Shown here piece after piece: positions 18,047 to 26,173 of a stretch of 64,000 nucleotides of DNA. The stretch covers positions 115,818 through 179,817 of the forward strand of contig JAOAAY010000005.1 of the NCBI GenBank assembly GCA_026418615.1, read 5' to 3'. The translations under genes were made by a program, and so were the position numbers. Source of the DNA: Candidatus Sumerlaeaceae bacterium (GTDB taxonomy: Bacteria; Sumerlaeota; Sumerlaeia; Sumerlaeales; Sumerlaeaceae). Numbering within the stretch: position 1 is the first letter of the stretch; each line of letters begins with the position of its first letter. Under the pieces are notes generated by a model. The model saw only the letters and a program-made list of their open reading frames with translations. It was not told the origin of the DNA and searched no databases.

Positions 18047-18060
18047 GACTGGCGCCAGTC
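18047..18060. repeat. 14-base perfect palindrome between truA and dapA
   Basis: GACTGGCGCCAGTC is its own reverse complement, and a second GGCGCC follows immediately at 18061-18066. It lies in the 62-base gap between the truA stop and the dapA start. There is no T tract after it in the direction of transcription, so a full intrinsic terminator is unlikely; a pausing or mRNA-processing hairpin or a protein site is possible. Confidence 0.45.
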
Positions 18061-18071
18061 GGCGCCGCCTG

Positions 18072-18872
18072 TCAAGTGCCGCTATCCGGCTCCGGTCCGC
18101 CATCCGACCGCGAGTAGAACACACGCCAGAGGAAAAGCCCGTTGGGAGCCAGCGTGACCGCCTCATTCTGTCGGCTGCCGGTGTCGAGCATTTTCCGGAT
18201 ATCCGAGGGAGTCAATTTTCCGCGGCCACATGCCACAATAGCGCCGGCCATGATGCGCACCATGTTTTGCAGAAAGGAACGGCAACGAAAATCCATCACA
18301 ATCAGGCCGTCCGGGGCAAAAGTGATCACGGGTCGCTGCATCGTCAGACGGGTCCGCACTGCCGTGCAAGTCACCGCGCGAAAGGCGCTGAAGTCGTGGT
18401 GCCCCTCAAAGACGGATGCGGCGGCTTCCATCGCCGCACTGTTCAGCCGGCCCCGGACATGCGTCAAATAGGCAGCCCCCACCGCCGGCGCCACCGAACG
18501 ATTCAACAGAAAATACCGATACCAACGCAGGATGGCGCTCTTGCGCGCATCAAAATGAGCAGGCACCTCGGAGGCGTCCAAAACCGTGATGTCGCGCGGA
18601 AGCAAAGGGAACAGACCATGCTGGACGGCACGCGGCGCCAGACTGCAACGCGTGCGGAAATTCACCACCTGTCCCCGGGCATGTACACCGGCATCGGTCC
18701 GTCCCGCACAGGTCGTCCGAACCGGTTCCCCAAGGTGCCGGCTCAAGGCATCCTCGAGGCACTCCTGCACGGACACACCATTCCGTTGCCGCTGCCAGCC
18801 GACATACCGGGTGCCGTCGTACTCGACCGTGAGACGGATGTTGCGCAGTTGTGATGATTCCTTCCTGATCAC
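18072..18872 (-). CDS. truA: tRNA pseudouridine(38-40) synthase
   Basis: This enzyme converts U38-U40 in the anticodon arm of tRNAs to pseudouridine. Family marks are IRLTVEYDGTRYVGWQRQ, the catalytic aspartate in CAGRTDAGVHARGQVVNF, and RSFLQNMVRIMAGAIV in the second half. The start is unclear: TruA proteins normally begin just before RNIRLTVEYDGT, and an AGGAAGGA stands 10 bases before a CTG at 18848, while the canonical candidates are GTG 18872 and GTG 18893 without good ribosome sites. The upstream candidates overlap or nearly overlap the start of clpS on the other strand. It is the first gene of the truA-dapA-hisN-like-Eis-like run. Confidence 0.93.
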   Translation of the reverse strand: MIRKESSQLRNIRLTVEYDGTRYVGWQRQRNGVSVQECLEDALSRHLGEPVRTTCAGRTDAGVHARGQVVNFRTRCSLAPRAVQHGLFPLLPRDITVLDASEVPAHFDARKSAILRWYRYFLLNRSVAPAVGAAYLTHVRGRLNSAAMEAAASVFEGHHDFSAFRAVTCTAVRTRLTMQRPVITFAPDGLIVMDFRCRSFLQNMVRIMAGAIVACGRGKLTPSDIRKMLDTGSRQNEAVTLAPNGLFLWRVFYSRSDGGPEPDSGT

Positions 18873-18875
18873 GGT

Positions 18876-18881
18876 TATACT
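18876..18881 (+). promoter_or_regulatory. possible -10 element for clpS
   Basis: TATACT at 18876-18881 matches the sigma-70 -10 consensus at five of six bases. It would start transcription close to 18888, giving a very short leader before the clpS ATG at 18897. No well-spaced -35 hexamer is visible, so this rests on one element; it lies within the divergent truA start region. Confidence 0.3.
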
Positions 18882-18896
18882 ATCGCGGTGCACCTC

Positions 18897-19229
18897 ATGA
18901 ATCTGTCAAATACGACCCTTGCTTGCCTCGGGGGACACGAGCCGCCCCACCCAGAGGGTAGCCCAGAGGCCTCACCGAACCCTGAGGAAAACACTCCGGG
19001 TGAGGGATGGCGCGTCATCCTGTACAATGACGACTTTCACACGATGGACGAGGTGGTGGACCAACTGGTTCTTGCCCTCGATTGCTCGATAGACTTGGCC
19101 GCCGTCCTGATGCTGCGGGCTCACAGCACCGGACGCTCGATTGTCGCCATCACGACCCGGCAGGAGGCCGATCGCATAGCGATCATTTTGCGCAGTAGCG
19201 GGCTGCAAGTGCGCGTTGAACCCGTCTGA
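18897..19229 (+). CDS. clpS: ATP-dependent Clp protease adaptor ClpS
   Basis: A 110-residue adaptor that brings proteins with N-degrons to ClpA/ClpC. The core begins GWRVILYNDDFHTMDEVVDQLV, where NDDFHTM is the ClpS hallmark (D-D/N of the N-degron pocket), and includes AVLMLRAHSTGRSIVAI with the conserved A-H/S-T-G-R strand. The N-terminal extension of about 38 residues is Pro/Glu rich and probably disordered. ATG 18897 is chosen over GTG 18888. It is divergent from truA and its stop lies 3 bases from the phosphomutase stop on the other strand. A ClpC chaperone is encoded 16 kb away; no clpP or clpA is in the window. Confidence 0.93.
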   Translation: MNLSNTTLACLGGHEPPHPEGSPEASPNPEENTPGEGWRVILYNDDFHTMDEVVDQLVLALDCSIDLAAVLMLRAHSTGRSIVAITTRQEADRIAIILRSSGLQVRVEPV

Positions 19230-19232
19230 GTG

Positions 19233-21047
19233 TCACGAACCGGCTCGCGCCGCAGCCAGCGCATCGAAATCGGTCCGAAGCCTCTGCTCTTTCGCGCGGC
19301 ACGCCTCCATCTTTGCCGTTAGCGCCGCCGTGTCCGTGACCGGCAGTCCCTGTTTGTCGACCACCATGAAATAAAATTTGATCTTCGGCTCCGTGCCCGA
19401 AGGACGCGCCACGACTCGGCTGCCGTCTGCCAATTCGAAGGACAAGACATTGCTGGCCGGCAGGCCCGGGCCGGGCTTGCGGGCGCCGGTCGCCGCTTCG
19501 ATGACCTCGTTGCTCGCGATGTCCACAATTTCACGAACCTCAAGGCCTCCGATGGATCTCGGCGGATCGGACCGCAGCGACTCCATCAATCGGGCAATCT
19601 GTTCCATGCCGGCCTTCCCCGGCATGGTCTTCGACAGTTGCGATTCGAGGTGCACCCCGTAGCGCGCGTAAAGATCGAAAAGTACATCCACGAGGGTCTG
19701 GCCGCGCGTCTTGGCCCAGAGCGCCATTTCCGCCACCACGCAGGCCGTGACCACGGCATCCTTGTCACGCGCATGCGTGCCCACCAGATAACCGTAACTT
19801 TCCTCGCAACCCATCAGGAAAGTCTTGGAAGGCCTGCCCGCCGCCGCTGCTTCTTCGTATCCGCGCATGAGACTGGCAATCCATTTAAATCCCGTGAGGC
19901 AATAGTCCACGGATATTCCGTACGCAGAAGCCACCGCTTCGATCAGCCCCGTGGTGACGATGGTTGTGATCATGACACCGTTGCCCGGCAGCCGTCCCTG
20001 CTCCCGCAGCGTCTCGGCAATGTACCACGCCAGCAACGCCCCCGTTTGGTTCCCCGTCAACAGTTGGTAATCGCCGCCATGGCGCACGGCGATCCCGAGC
20101 CGGTCCGCATCCGGATCGGTGGCCAAAATGATGTCCGCCTGCTCGCGGCGGGCCAATTGCAGCGACAACTCCATCGCCGCCTGTTCCTCGGGGTTGGGAC
20201 TCTTGGTTGTCGGAAAGTTGCCATCCGGCTCGGACTGGCTCGGTTCCAGAATAAGATGAGAGAAGCCCCAGCGCGTCAGCGCTTTCGGCACCACTCGCGC
20301 ACCCACGCCGTGCAGAGGTGTATAGACAATTTTTAACTCGCTGCCTCTCTCCTGCGTCAAAGCCTGACGCATCCGCACGGCATCCATGGCGGCGATGAAG
20401 GCATCATCCATTTCCGGCCCCAGCAGCCGGATACGCCCGGCAGCCAGCGCTTCGTCGTAAGGCATCGACCTGACAGATGCGCCCCCTGTGACACCGCGCA
20501 CTTCCGCAATGATTGCCTTATCATGGGGGGCGATGACCTGCCCGCCATCATTCCAGGAGACTTTGTAACCGTTATACTCCTTCGGATTGTGGCTGGCCGT
20601 GATGACGATGCCCGCCGTAGCGCCCAAATGTCTGACAGCGAAGGACAATTCCGGCGTCGGCCGCACATCCGAGAACAGGCAGGCTGTCAATCCGTTACCT
20701 GCCAGCACGCAGGCCGCCTCGCGCGCAAACACCTGCGAATTGAGGCGCGAATCGTATGCAATCACGACCGAAGCCCCCGGCCCGGCGGCCCGCAGCACAT
20801 ACGAGGCAAGTCCCTGAGTCGCCCGGGCGACAACCACGCTGTTCATCCGGTTGGTGCCGGCGCCCATGATTCCCCGCAGGCCGCCGGTTCCGAACTCCAG
20901 ATCACAGTAAAACGCATCCTCGAGCACCGCTGCCCGGGCCGGGTCCATGGCAGCATCCAGCACCATGTCCAAGGTTTCCTTGAGGAGAAGGGCATCCGCG
21001 CTGTCGGCAAATTCCTTGACTCGCCTGCAAATGTCAGGAGTCATCAT
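19233..21047 (-). CDS. phosphoglucomutase/phosphomannomutase (alpha-phosphohexomutase)
   Basis: A 604-residue enzyme that interconverts hexose 1-phosphate and 6-phosphate through a phosphoserine. Visible: FGTGGLRGIMGAGTNRMN near the N-terminus, the active-site serine S152 in TASHNPKEYNGYK, the metal loop DPDADRLGIAV, the sugar-binding GCEESYGYLVG, and the phosphate-binding RPSGTEPKIKFYF near the end. The length and GTGGLRG opening match the PgcA/PGM2-like branch (about 570-610 residues) rather than GlmM. Start is ATG 21047 or ATG 21044, with GGGAGG 12 bases before the former. It follows the 71-residue gene by 98 bases. Confidence 0.95.
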   Translation of the reverse strand: MMTPDICRRVKEFADSADALLLKETLDMVLDAAMDPARAAVLEDAFYCDLEFGTGGLRGIMGAGTNRMNSVVVARATQGLASYVLRAAGPGASVVIAYDSRLNSQVFAREAACVLAGNGLTACLFSDVRPTPELSFAVRHLGATAGIVITASHNPKEYNGYKVSWNDGGQVIAPHDKAIIAEVRGVTGGASVRSMPYDEALAAGRIRLLGPEMDDAFIAAMDAVRMRQALTQERGSELKIVYTPLHGVGARVVPKALTRWGFSHLILEPSQSEPDGNFPTTKSPNPEEQAAMELSLQLARREQADIILATDPDADRLGIAVRHGGDYQLLTGNQTGALLAWYIAETLREQGRLPGNGVMITTIVTTGLIEAVASAYGISVDYCLTGFKWIASLMRGYEEAAAAGRPSKTFLMGCEESYGYLVGTHARDKDAVVTACVVAEMALWAKTRGQTLVDVLFDLYARYGVHLESQLSKTMPGKAGMEQIARLMESLRSDPPRSIGGLEVREIVDIASNEVIEAATGARKPGPGLPASNVLSFELADGSRVVARPSGTEPKIKFYFMVVDKQGLPVTDTAALTAKMEACRAKEQRLRTDFDALAAARAGS

Positions 21048-21145
21048 GATCGTTCACTGCCTCCCGGACCTCCGAATTGCCCCCTTGGTGCGGGGCAAAG
21101 GCCACAGGTTCAAGAGCGAACCTCACCTCACGGCCGCCGGCAGGG

Positions 21146-21361
21146 CTAATCGTTGTCGAGAGCCGCTCCATCGGGAGTCAGGATGATTTCCGGAGCGGCA
21201 AATTCGCCGTTCAGCGGATCGTGCACCGTCTTGTCGCGCCACTGAAACAGTTCTCCCACAGTGGTCGAAGTGCTGACGATGCGTGTCGCGCTGAATTGGC
21301 GCGCCGATCCATCGGCGTGCCGCTCCAAAATGGTCACCCGGGCGACGAACTTGCGTTCCAT
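21146..21361 (-). CDS. small unknown protein, 71 aa
   Basis: The frame between dnaB and the phosphohexomutase gene encodes MERKFVARVTILERHADG onward and ends with the acidic tail DGAALDND. It looks strand-rich, soluble and balanced in charge, unlike the Arg/Pro-rich products of chance frames in this GC-rich DNA. An AAGGAGG stands 14 bases before ATG 21361, somewhat far. No domain recognised. The same-strand position, 35 bases after dnaB, suggests cotranscription with it. Confidence 0.6.
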   Translation of the reverse strand: MERKFVARVTILERHADGSARQFSATRIVSTSTTVGELFQWRDKTVHDPLNGEFAAPEIILTPDGAALDND

Positions 21362-21396
21362 GGGTCAATCTTGCGCCTCCTTGCGAGCCATCTCGA

Positions 21397-22827
21397 TCAC
21401 AGGCCGGGATGATCGTCCACCGGGCCGCGCTGCATCGAATGGAAAGTTGCGCGTTCACGGAAGAAAACCAAATCCACGATGTCGGTCGGGCCATTGCGCT
21501 GTTTGGCGATGATGAGTTCGGCCGGTTCGGCCGGGGGCCGGCCCGCCGGCGGTTCGTCTTCACCGCGACTATCAAAGTGCTCGTATTTGCGGTCGCGATG
21601 GATGAACATCACCACATCGGCGTCCTGCTCGATGGCGCCCGACTCGCGCAGGTCGCTGAGCACGGGCCTGCTGTTCTTGCCCTTTCGCTGATCAATCTGC
21701 CGGTTCAACTGGCTGAGTGCCAGCACGGGCAGATCCAGTTCTCGCGCCAGCGCCTTGAGCGACCGCGTGATCTCGGCAATTTCCTGCTGGCGGTTTTCAA
21801 CGCGCCCCGCGCCCCGCATCAATTGCAGATAGTCCACCATCACGAGCGCGAGGCCGGGCACCCGCGCCTTGAGCCGCCTCGCCTTGGCCCTGAGTTCGAG
21901 AATCGAGAGACCAGGCGTGTCATCAATATAAATGGGGATTCCATGCAGTTGCCGGGCGACGGCGTGCAGGCGTTTGCGGTCCTGCTCGTTCAGATGCCCC
22001 GTGCGCATCTTGTACATCGGAACCTTGCTCACCGTGCTCAGCATGCGCATGTCAATCTGCGATGCGCTCATTTCCAAGGAAAAGATGGCTACAGGACGGG
22101 CCGATTCGGGATGCACAACGAAATTGCGAAGCCCCGCGCCCACATTCAACGCGATGTTCAGGGCCAGTGCCGTCTTGCCCACGGAGGGACGGGCCGCGAG
22201 GATGAGCAGGTCGCTGCGCTGAAATCCCCCCGTCAATTCATCCAGTTTAGGAAAACCCGTCTGCACCCCGTGCAGGGCCTCCCCGCCTTGGCGGCGCCTC
22301 TCGATCTCGGTCATCGTGTCCATTGTCAGTTCATCAATGGCCACGAAATCCGCCGACTCGCGCCCCTGGCTGAGGGTGAAAATTTGCTGCTCGGCCTGAG
22401 CGAGGATGACATCCGGCTCGTCGTCCTCGCGCAGGGCCTGCTCGTGGATTTCCTGCGTCACGCGCACGATCTCGCGCAAACGATGCTTGCTCCGGATGAT
22501 CCGGGCGTGCTCCTCCACATTCTGCGGCGTGAAGACGACTTCGACAAGCGATGCCAGATAGGCTGGCCCGCCCACGGCCTCCAGTTGGTTGCGCCGTTTC
22601 AACTCGTCCACAAGCGTGGTGAAATCCACGCTCACTTGGCTTTCGTACAGACTTTGAATGGCGGCGTAGATCTGCTGGTGGCGGGGCTTGTAAAAGTGCT
22701 CTGCCAGCAACTTGCCGCTCACGGCTACGATAGCCTCGGGATCAAGGATCATGGCTCCCAGCACGGCTTTTTCGGCGTCCGGGCTGGACGGCAACGCAGT
22801 GTCTATGACTTTTCCGGGCTCGCTCAT
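21397..22827 (-). CDS. dnaB: replicative DNA helicase
   Basis: A 476-residue hexameric helicase that unwinds DNA ahead of the replisome. The N-terminal DnaB domain begins SSPDAEKAVLGAMILDPEAI; the RecA-like domain has Walker A ARPSVGKTALALN, the switch FSLEMSASQIDMRML, Walker B LVMVDYLQLM, and the arginine-rich QLNRQIDQRKGKNSRPVLSDLRESGAIEQDADVV finger region. Length is typical and no intein is visible. Start ATG 22827 is taken because MSEPGKVIDTALP precedes the domain directly; the ribosome site is weak and the frame extends 96 bases further up. No dnaC or loader is next to it. Confidence 0.97.
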   Translation of the reverse strand: MSEPGKVIDTALPSSPDAEKAVLGAMILDPEAIVAVSGKLLAEHFYKPRHQQIYAAIQSLYESQVSVDFTTLVDELKRRNQLEAVGGPAYLASLVEVVFTPQNVEEHARIIRSKHRLREIVRVTQEIHEQALREDDEPDVILAQAEQQIFTLSQGRESADFVAIDELTMDTMTEIERRRQGGEALHGVQTGFPKLDELTGGFQRSDLLILAARPSVGKTALALNIALNVGAGLRNFVVHPESARPVAIFSLEMSASQIDMRMLSTVSKVPMYKMRTGHLNEQDRKRLHAVARQLHGIPIYIDDTPGLSILELRAKARRLKARVPGLALVMVDYLQLMRGAGRVENRQQEIAEITRSLKALARELDLPVLALSQLNRQIDQRKGKNSRPVLSDLRESGAIEQDADVVMFIHRDRKYEHFDSRGEDEPPAGRPPAEPAELIIAKQRNGPTDIVDLVFFRERATFHSMQRGPVDDHPGL

Positions 22828-23045
22828 CGGAGAAACCTGAATCGGACTGTGGGCTGACTCAACGGGTGTCGGAACTTGATGCAGAAGTCGGCTGTTGCGG
22901 GACAGCACCAATCCTGCAAACACAAAGCGAGTCGAAGTGTCGTTTTCCTCCTCGGGGCGCTCTTGCGCGGTTTGTTACACACACCTTTCCACAATCCAGT
23001 CACAGGCGCAACCCCGGATTCTGTGAAAGACCCGCCGAAGCCTGC

Positions 23046-23963
23046 TCAAGCAGGTTCGACGCCTGCCGACTCGCCCGTACGCGGAGCCAAACGCCGGCGC
23101 AGCAGTTCCTGCCATTCCGCCACCGTCAGATGTGGACCGCGCACCCGCGAGGCCCGCTCGCTCCACAAGGCCAGCAGCAGCGCACCGTTAATGAGCGCCA
23201 TGAGCAGGGCGGATTGCACTTCAAGGGATATGGCAAGGCTTAGTGAGGCCGCGCACAAGACCATCACGACCGGCGCAACCCAGCCCCCGGACAGGACAAA
23301 CTCGTGGGTCGGCATCAATTGAAGACTCAAATCCGACAAACGCACCGAGGGGTTCACATCAAACCACAGCCGGACCGCGATGATCGAGCACATCACAAGC
23401 ATCAACACGCCGAGAAAAACCGTGCCACGCTCCACCAGCATCAGCAACCCGCCCGTTCCAAACATGAGCAGGATGGCCCAATGGCGAAACCGCCTCATCC
23501 AAAGGAAAAACGATACGCCGGCAGTCAGCGGGCTCACGCCGTCAAACGCCCCTGTTTCCGCCATGCGCGCCAGAATCCGGCGCTCAAACAAAAAAGTGAT
23601 GCACCAAGCAGCCATGACGACGCACAGCCATCCAAACAGCCACAGATTCGACATGGCTCCTGAGACTGGCCACGCCAGGCGCGCCGCAAACATTGATAAC
23701 CCCACACCACACAAAAACCCGAGGCAGGCGCAATAGACGGGCAAAAGCATGAGGCCCGCCCGCTCGTAAACCGAGTTCGCGGGAACACCCACCGCCGCCG
23801 ACACAGCCACGGCCCGGCCTTGCTCGTCTTCGTGAATCAAAAAGTCTCCGTCAGGCCGTGGAATGTGGCCACGCAACCGGCCGGGGCCCAAATAGGAGAA
23901 ATAAGCGAATAGCGTCCCCCCCAACACGACAGCCAGCAGTGCAGCAAGCGTCACTCCACTCAC
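23046..23963 (-). CDS. unknown multi-span membrane protein
   Basis: A 305-residue protein with seven or so hydrophobic stretches: an N-terminal anchor (LAALLAVVLGGTLFAYFSYL), an extracytoplasmic-type segment with EDEQGRAVAVSAAVG, then helix pairs around residues 70-135 and 160-200, and a final pair around 228-268, followed by a basic cytoplasmic tail. I do not recognise the family. GTG 23963 has AAGGAGG 11 bases upstream. The upstream spacer carries a run of CTGTNAA direct repeats (24111-24142) that could be a response-regulator site. It precedes dnaB on the same strand with a 218-base gap in which I see no gene. Confidence 0.7.
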   Translation of the reverse strand: MSGVTLAALLAVVLGGTLFAYFSYLGPGRLRGHIPRPDGDFLIHEDEQGRAVAVSAAVGVPANSVYERAGLMLLPVYCACLGFLCGVGLSMFAARLAWPVSGAMSNLWLFGWLCVVMAAWCITFLFERRILARMAETGAFDGVSPLTAGVSFFLWMRRFRHWAILLMFGTGGLLMLVERGTVFLGVLMLVMCSIIAVRLWFDVNPSVRLSDLSLQLMPTHEFVLSGGWVAPVVMVLCAASLSLAISLEVQSALLMALINGALLLALWSERASRVRGPHLTVAEWQELLRRRLAPRTGESAGVEPA

Positions 23964-24110
23964 CCTTTTTCGCTCCTCCTTACACTCGCAGCGCCAGCGC
24001 GCAACACCTCGCGCCCCGCCGAAACCGGAAAGCCCAATGACCTCGTCGGTCCTCTAACCAAACTGTGACAACCGGGTTTCGCCGAAAGTTCCGAGAAAAC
24101 TAACCTGAAA

Positions 24111-24142
24111 TTCACAGAAAATTGACAGAAAAGAACTTACAG
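24111..24142 (-). promoter_or_regulatory. tandem CTGT-type direct repeats resembling a Pho box
   Basis: On the minus strand the sequence has three heptamers, CTGTAAG, CTGTCAA and CTGTGAA. The last two are separated by exactly TTTT, giving the 7-4-7 arrangement with 11-base period that PhoB/OmpR-family regulators bind; the first is 7 bases away. The site is about 150-180 bases upstream of GTG 23963 of the unknown membrane protein and downstream of mqnE. Recognition by a PhoB-like factor is inference from the arrangement. Confidence 0.4.
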
Positions 24143-24146
24143 AGAA

Positions 24147-24164
24147 CAAATCCTCGAGGATTTG
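24147..24164 (-). terminator. 18-base perfect palindrome after mqnE, probable terminator hairpin
   Basis: CAAATCCTCGAGGATTTG is perfectly self-complementary and lies 11 bases beyond the mqnE stop. In the mqnE direction it is followed by TTCTCTGTAAGTTCTTTTCTG, moderately T-rich, so a weak intrinsic terminator is the simplest reading. A dimeric protein operator is also possible. Confidence 0.45.
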
Positions 24165-24174
24165 CCAGCGGGGA

Positions 24175-25350
24175 TCAAAACTTTTGTAACGGACGATACA
24201 AAGTGTCCCGTTCAACGGGCGTGCGGCCGGTCTCGCGGATCAACCCGATCAAAGCCTCCACGGTCAGAGCCGTCGGAGTGGTGGCTCCAGCCTCGTGAAC
24301 GATTGTCTCTTCCAAAACCGTGCCATCAATGTCGTCCGCGCCGTGCCAGAGACTGATCTGCGAAACCGGGGGGCTCAGCATGATCCAATAAGCCTTAATG
24401 TGGTCAAAATTGTCGAGCATCAGCCGGCTGACCGAGATGTTGCGCAAGTCCTCCAAGCCGGTTGTTCCCGGCAGGTGGCTCAGTTCCGTATTGGCAGGGT
24501 GAAACGCCAGCGGAATGAATGCCTGAAATCCGCCCGTTTCGTCCTGCAACTCTCGCAGCCTTACCATGTGTTCAATGCGCTCGGCCGGGGTTTCGATATG
24601 ACCGTACAGCATCGTCGCGGTCGAGCGCAGACCGCACCGGTGAACGAGTCGTTGCAGCGACAGCCACTCGTCCGGACCAATTTTTAGCCGGAACAATTCC
24701 TTGTGAACGCGCTCGTTAAGAACCTCGGCTCCGCCGCCCGGGCAGGAGTCCAACCCTGCCTCGCGCAACGCCGCCACGGTGGCCTCCGGGCCGAGTTTGG
24801 AAATGCGAATCATCTGAGCGATCTCGACCATCGTGAAGGCTTTCACATGAATGTTTGGCCGTACTCGCTTGATGGCTCGCAAGATGTCGAGATAGTACCC
24901 GAAAGGCAGGCGCGGATTGATACCGCCCACCATGTGCACTTCTGTCAGGCGCACATGATCCCACTGGCGCACTCGCGCCTCTATGTCCTCTGGCGTAAGG
25001 ACATAGCCTCCTGCCTCCCCCGGCAAGCGGTCAAAGGCGCAAAAAGTACACTGTTTGTTGCAAATGTTCGTGTAATCAATCCGGAGGTTGCGGTTGAAAT
25101 AGGCATCATTGCCGTTTTTTTGCTCGCGCACCAGATTGGCCAACGCGCCAAGGGCGTTCTGGTCGTGACAGGCGTACAGACGAACGCCATCCTCGGCGCT
25201 GAGCCGTACGCCGGAGCACACTTTGTCATAGATTTGACCGAGCCCCAGCCGGTGCAGTCGCGCTTCCCAATAGGCGGGAAGCGTCGGGGTCTTCGTTTCG
25301 GTCGCGGGACCGGCGGCGGTGGTCGGCAAAGTCGGCTCCTTCGGTCGCAA
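24175..25350 (-). CDS. mqnE: aminofutalosine synthase (radical SAM)
   Basis: A 391-residue radical SAM enzyme of the futalosine route to menaquinone; it joins SAM-derived adenosyl to 3-[(1-carboxyvinyl)oxy]benzoate to give aminofutalosine. The cluster motif is ICNKQCTFCAFDR (C-x3-C-x2-C), preceded by the NLRIDYTN typical of MqnE/MqnC/CofH, followed by LTEVHMVGGINPRLPFGYY and TATMLYGHIETPAERIEHM. The overall order and GGGAEVLNERVH favour MqnE over MqnC. The start is TTG 25350 preceded by GAGGGG. It lies 17 bases after the hydrolase gene on the same strand. A UbiA-type prenyltransferase that could act later in the pathway is encoded at 39.2-40.1 kb. Confidence 0.93.
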   Translation of the reverse strand: MRPKEPTLPTTAAGPATETKTPTLPAYWEARLHRLGLGQIYDKVCSGVRLSAEDGVRLYACHDQNALGALANLVREQKNGNDAYFNRNLRIDYTNICNKQCTFCAFDRLPGEAGGYVLTPEDIEARVRQWDHVRLTEVHMVGGINPRLPFGYYLDILRAIKRVRPNIHVKAFTMVEIAQMIRISKLGPEATVAALREAGLDSCPGGGAEVLNERVHKELFRLKIGPDEWLSLQRLVHRCGLRSTATMLYGHIETPAERIEHMVRLRELQDETGGFQAFIPLAFHPANTELSHLPGTTGLEDLRNISVSRLMLDNFDHIKAYWIMLSPPVSQISLWHGADDIDGTVLEETIVHEAGATTPTALTVEALIGLIRETGRTPVERDTLYRPLQKF

Positions 25351-25367
25351 ATCCCCTCATGGGCATG

Positions 25368-26111
25368 TTACGCCGGTCGAGTTGGCCCTATTCGACCCTG
25401 ACCGGTCCACATTAAATCCGCAGGACCGGGCAGCGCCGGATCAAAAACTCCATGCTCCAAAAAGTGTTCCACATGCCGCCAAACGCGACGGCGGACGATA
25501 AGCGGGCCGTGACCCGAACGGACGGTCACAAACGCCGTCATCCCATCCATCAGGGTCTCCGCGACGGCCACGACGCGATCGTTATCACCTCGGATCAATG
25601 GGTTGAATCCCCATGAGCGGCCAGCCGCCCCTGCTATCACTCCCAGTTGTGTCTCCGGCGGCAAAAGGCCGGCACGAGCGCAGAGCCCGTCCGATCCGTA
25701 TCGCAGTTGCAACGCACTACGCCCCACCCAGAGACGAAACACAGGCCCCAGCCAGCGCGAGAGTCTTGACGCGAGAACCGCACCCTGATTGGGCGGCCCG
25801 ATCATGACAACGCGTCGCAAGCGCGGGACCGGTTCGTGCGCCGCTGCCCAACGCAGAATAATGGAACCAAGCGAAAAGGTGACAGCATCCAACTCCATTT
25901 CCCCCGTCTCGCGCAGGTAGCAAGCAAGCCGATGCCCGTTATCCGGGATATCGCGCCGGTAAGATGGATACCCGAAAAGGATCGTGCGGCGGCCCGATCT
26001 TTGGAGGTAGCGCGCCAAGGGAACCATGCAATACCTCGACATAATGAGCGGCGGCACGAGCACCACTGGCGGCATCTTCACCGTTGACGCCGTTTGGGGC
26101 TGCTCTCCCAT
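25368..26111 (-). CDS. lipase-like alpha/beta hydrolase
   Basis: A 247-residue protein with the PGAP1/triacylglycerol-lipase style of alpha/beta fold: VVLVPPLIMSRYCMVPLARYLQRSG (strand and oxyanion region), FSLGSIILRWAA carrying the nucleophile serine in a F-S-L-G variant of the usual G-x-S-x-G, GPPNQGAVLASRLSRW, an acid at GDNDRVVAVAETLMDG and a histidine at GHGPLIV or WRHVEHFLEHG. No signal peptide, so intracellular hydrolysis of a lipid or ester is likely. ATG 26111 has GGAGG 12 bases before it. It is immediately upstream of mqnE and divergent from the nucleoside transporter. A role in removing the ester of a menaquinone intermediate is possible but unproven. Confidence 0.8.
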   Translation of the reverse strand: MGEQPQTASTVKMPPVVLVPPLIMSRYCMVPLARYLQRSGRRTILFGYPSYRRDIPDNGHRLACYLRETGEMELDAVTFSLGSIILRWAAAHEPVPRLRRVVMIGPPNQGAVLASRLSRWLGPVFRLWVGRSALQLRYGSDGLCARAGLLPPETQLGVIAGAAGRSWGFNPLIRGDNDRVVAVAETLMDGMTAFVTVRSGHGPLIVRRRVWRHVEHFLEHGVFDPALPGPADLMWTGQGRIGPTRPA

Positions 26112-26173
26112 GAACTTAATCCGCCTCCGCGGCATCAGCCAACCCGCGGACGGCACCAGGGACGGAGGCGCAC

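Noticed and set aside
21409-22857. Long open frame of 482 codons on the plus strand opposite dnaB
   Set aside because: Composition is His/Gln/Arg-rich and follows the GC-skew shadow of dnaB; dnaB has all helicase motifs on the other strand.
23041-23054. CCTGCTCAAGCAGG inverted repeat at the stop of the unknown membrane protein
   Set aside because: Only a 2-base loop and it overlaps the stop codon, with no T tract; too little to call a terminator.
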